Both the position numbers and the translations under genes were made by a program. The notes below the pieces were generated by a model, which ran no database searches, had not been told where the DNA came from, and saw nothing but the letters and a program-made list of their open reading frames with translations. A DNA stretch of 5,763 nucleotides from Desulfuromonadales bacterium C00003107 (GTDB lineage: Bacteria > Desulfobacterota > Desulfuromonadia > Desulfuromonadales > Syntrophotaleaceae), in contig MAXT01000246.1 of the NCBI GenBank assembly GCA_001751225.1, forward strand, positions 1-5,763, given 5' to 3'. This document shows positions 5,709 to 5,763 of this stretch, in pieces; within the stretch, counting starts at the first letter, position 1, and every line of letters begins with the position of its first letter.

Positions 5709-5763
5709 GCTAAGCTGCCAACCTCTCCATTTACGGGGACAGACTATGCCGTGGGACCTGGAC

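Noticed and set aside
5746..5763. Start of a new gene at the right edge
   Set aside because: Only six codons are visible and there is no clear ribosome site, too little to call a gene.
1..5763. CRISPR array, tRNA or rRNA gene
   Set aside because: No regularly spaced repeats, cloverleaf-like elements or rRNA-like stretches were seen in either strand.

Overview
The window looks like a chromosomal segment of an anaerobic, moderately GC-rich Gram-negative bacterium. The gene styles (a GlpC-type CCG protein, an ArsP-type permease beside small thioredoxin-like proteins, a stand-alone QueG-like double-cluster ferredoxin protein, PurT) recall the Desulfuromonadales/Geobacter group. That placement is an impression from gene content, not a database result.

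Layout. (1) 1-476, plus strand: the 3' end of a GlpC-like iron-sulfur protein whose reading frame is broken. A stop at 319-321 is followed by the missing C-terminus in another frame, and the junction is marked by a 24-nt near-duplication with a 32-nt offset. (2) 564-3092, plus strand: a tight four-gene operon of an ArsP-family permease, a 77-residue cytoplasmic thioredoxin-like protein with CAKC, an exported thioredoxin-like protein with CASC (ArsF family), and a CcdA/DsbD-like membrane protein (ArsG family). (3) 3093-3305: a non-coding spacer with an imperfect inverted repeat flanked by CTAG and a probable terminator for the convergent gene. (4) 3306-4130, minus strand: a QueG-like protein with two [4Fe-4S] clusters and its own promoter (TTGGCT-17-TATAAT). 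(5) 4131-4361: a divergent promoter region. (6) 4362-5537 plus stop to 5540, plus strand: purT, full length, followed by a strong intrinsic terminator at 5570-5609. (7) 5610-5763: a non-coding tail with a palindrome, a possible rightward promoter overlapping an inverted repeat, and a GGGGACAGAC motif near the window edge.

How the genes fit together. The four-gene operon is the most interesting part. By family it belongs with arsEFG-type organoarsenical resistance plus an ArsP permease. The placement of its cysteines (one thioredoxin inside, one outside, a CcdA-like protein with buried cysteines between them) also fits a trans-membrane thiol relay feeding electrons to the outer protein. The second reading is inference. 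No arsR, arsC or arsenite pump is in the window. The QueG-like gene and purT are separately transcribed and appear unrelated to the operon.
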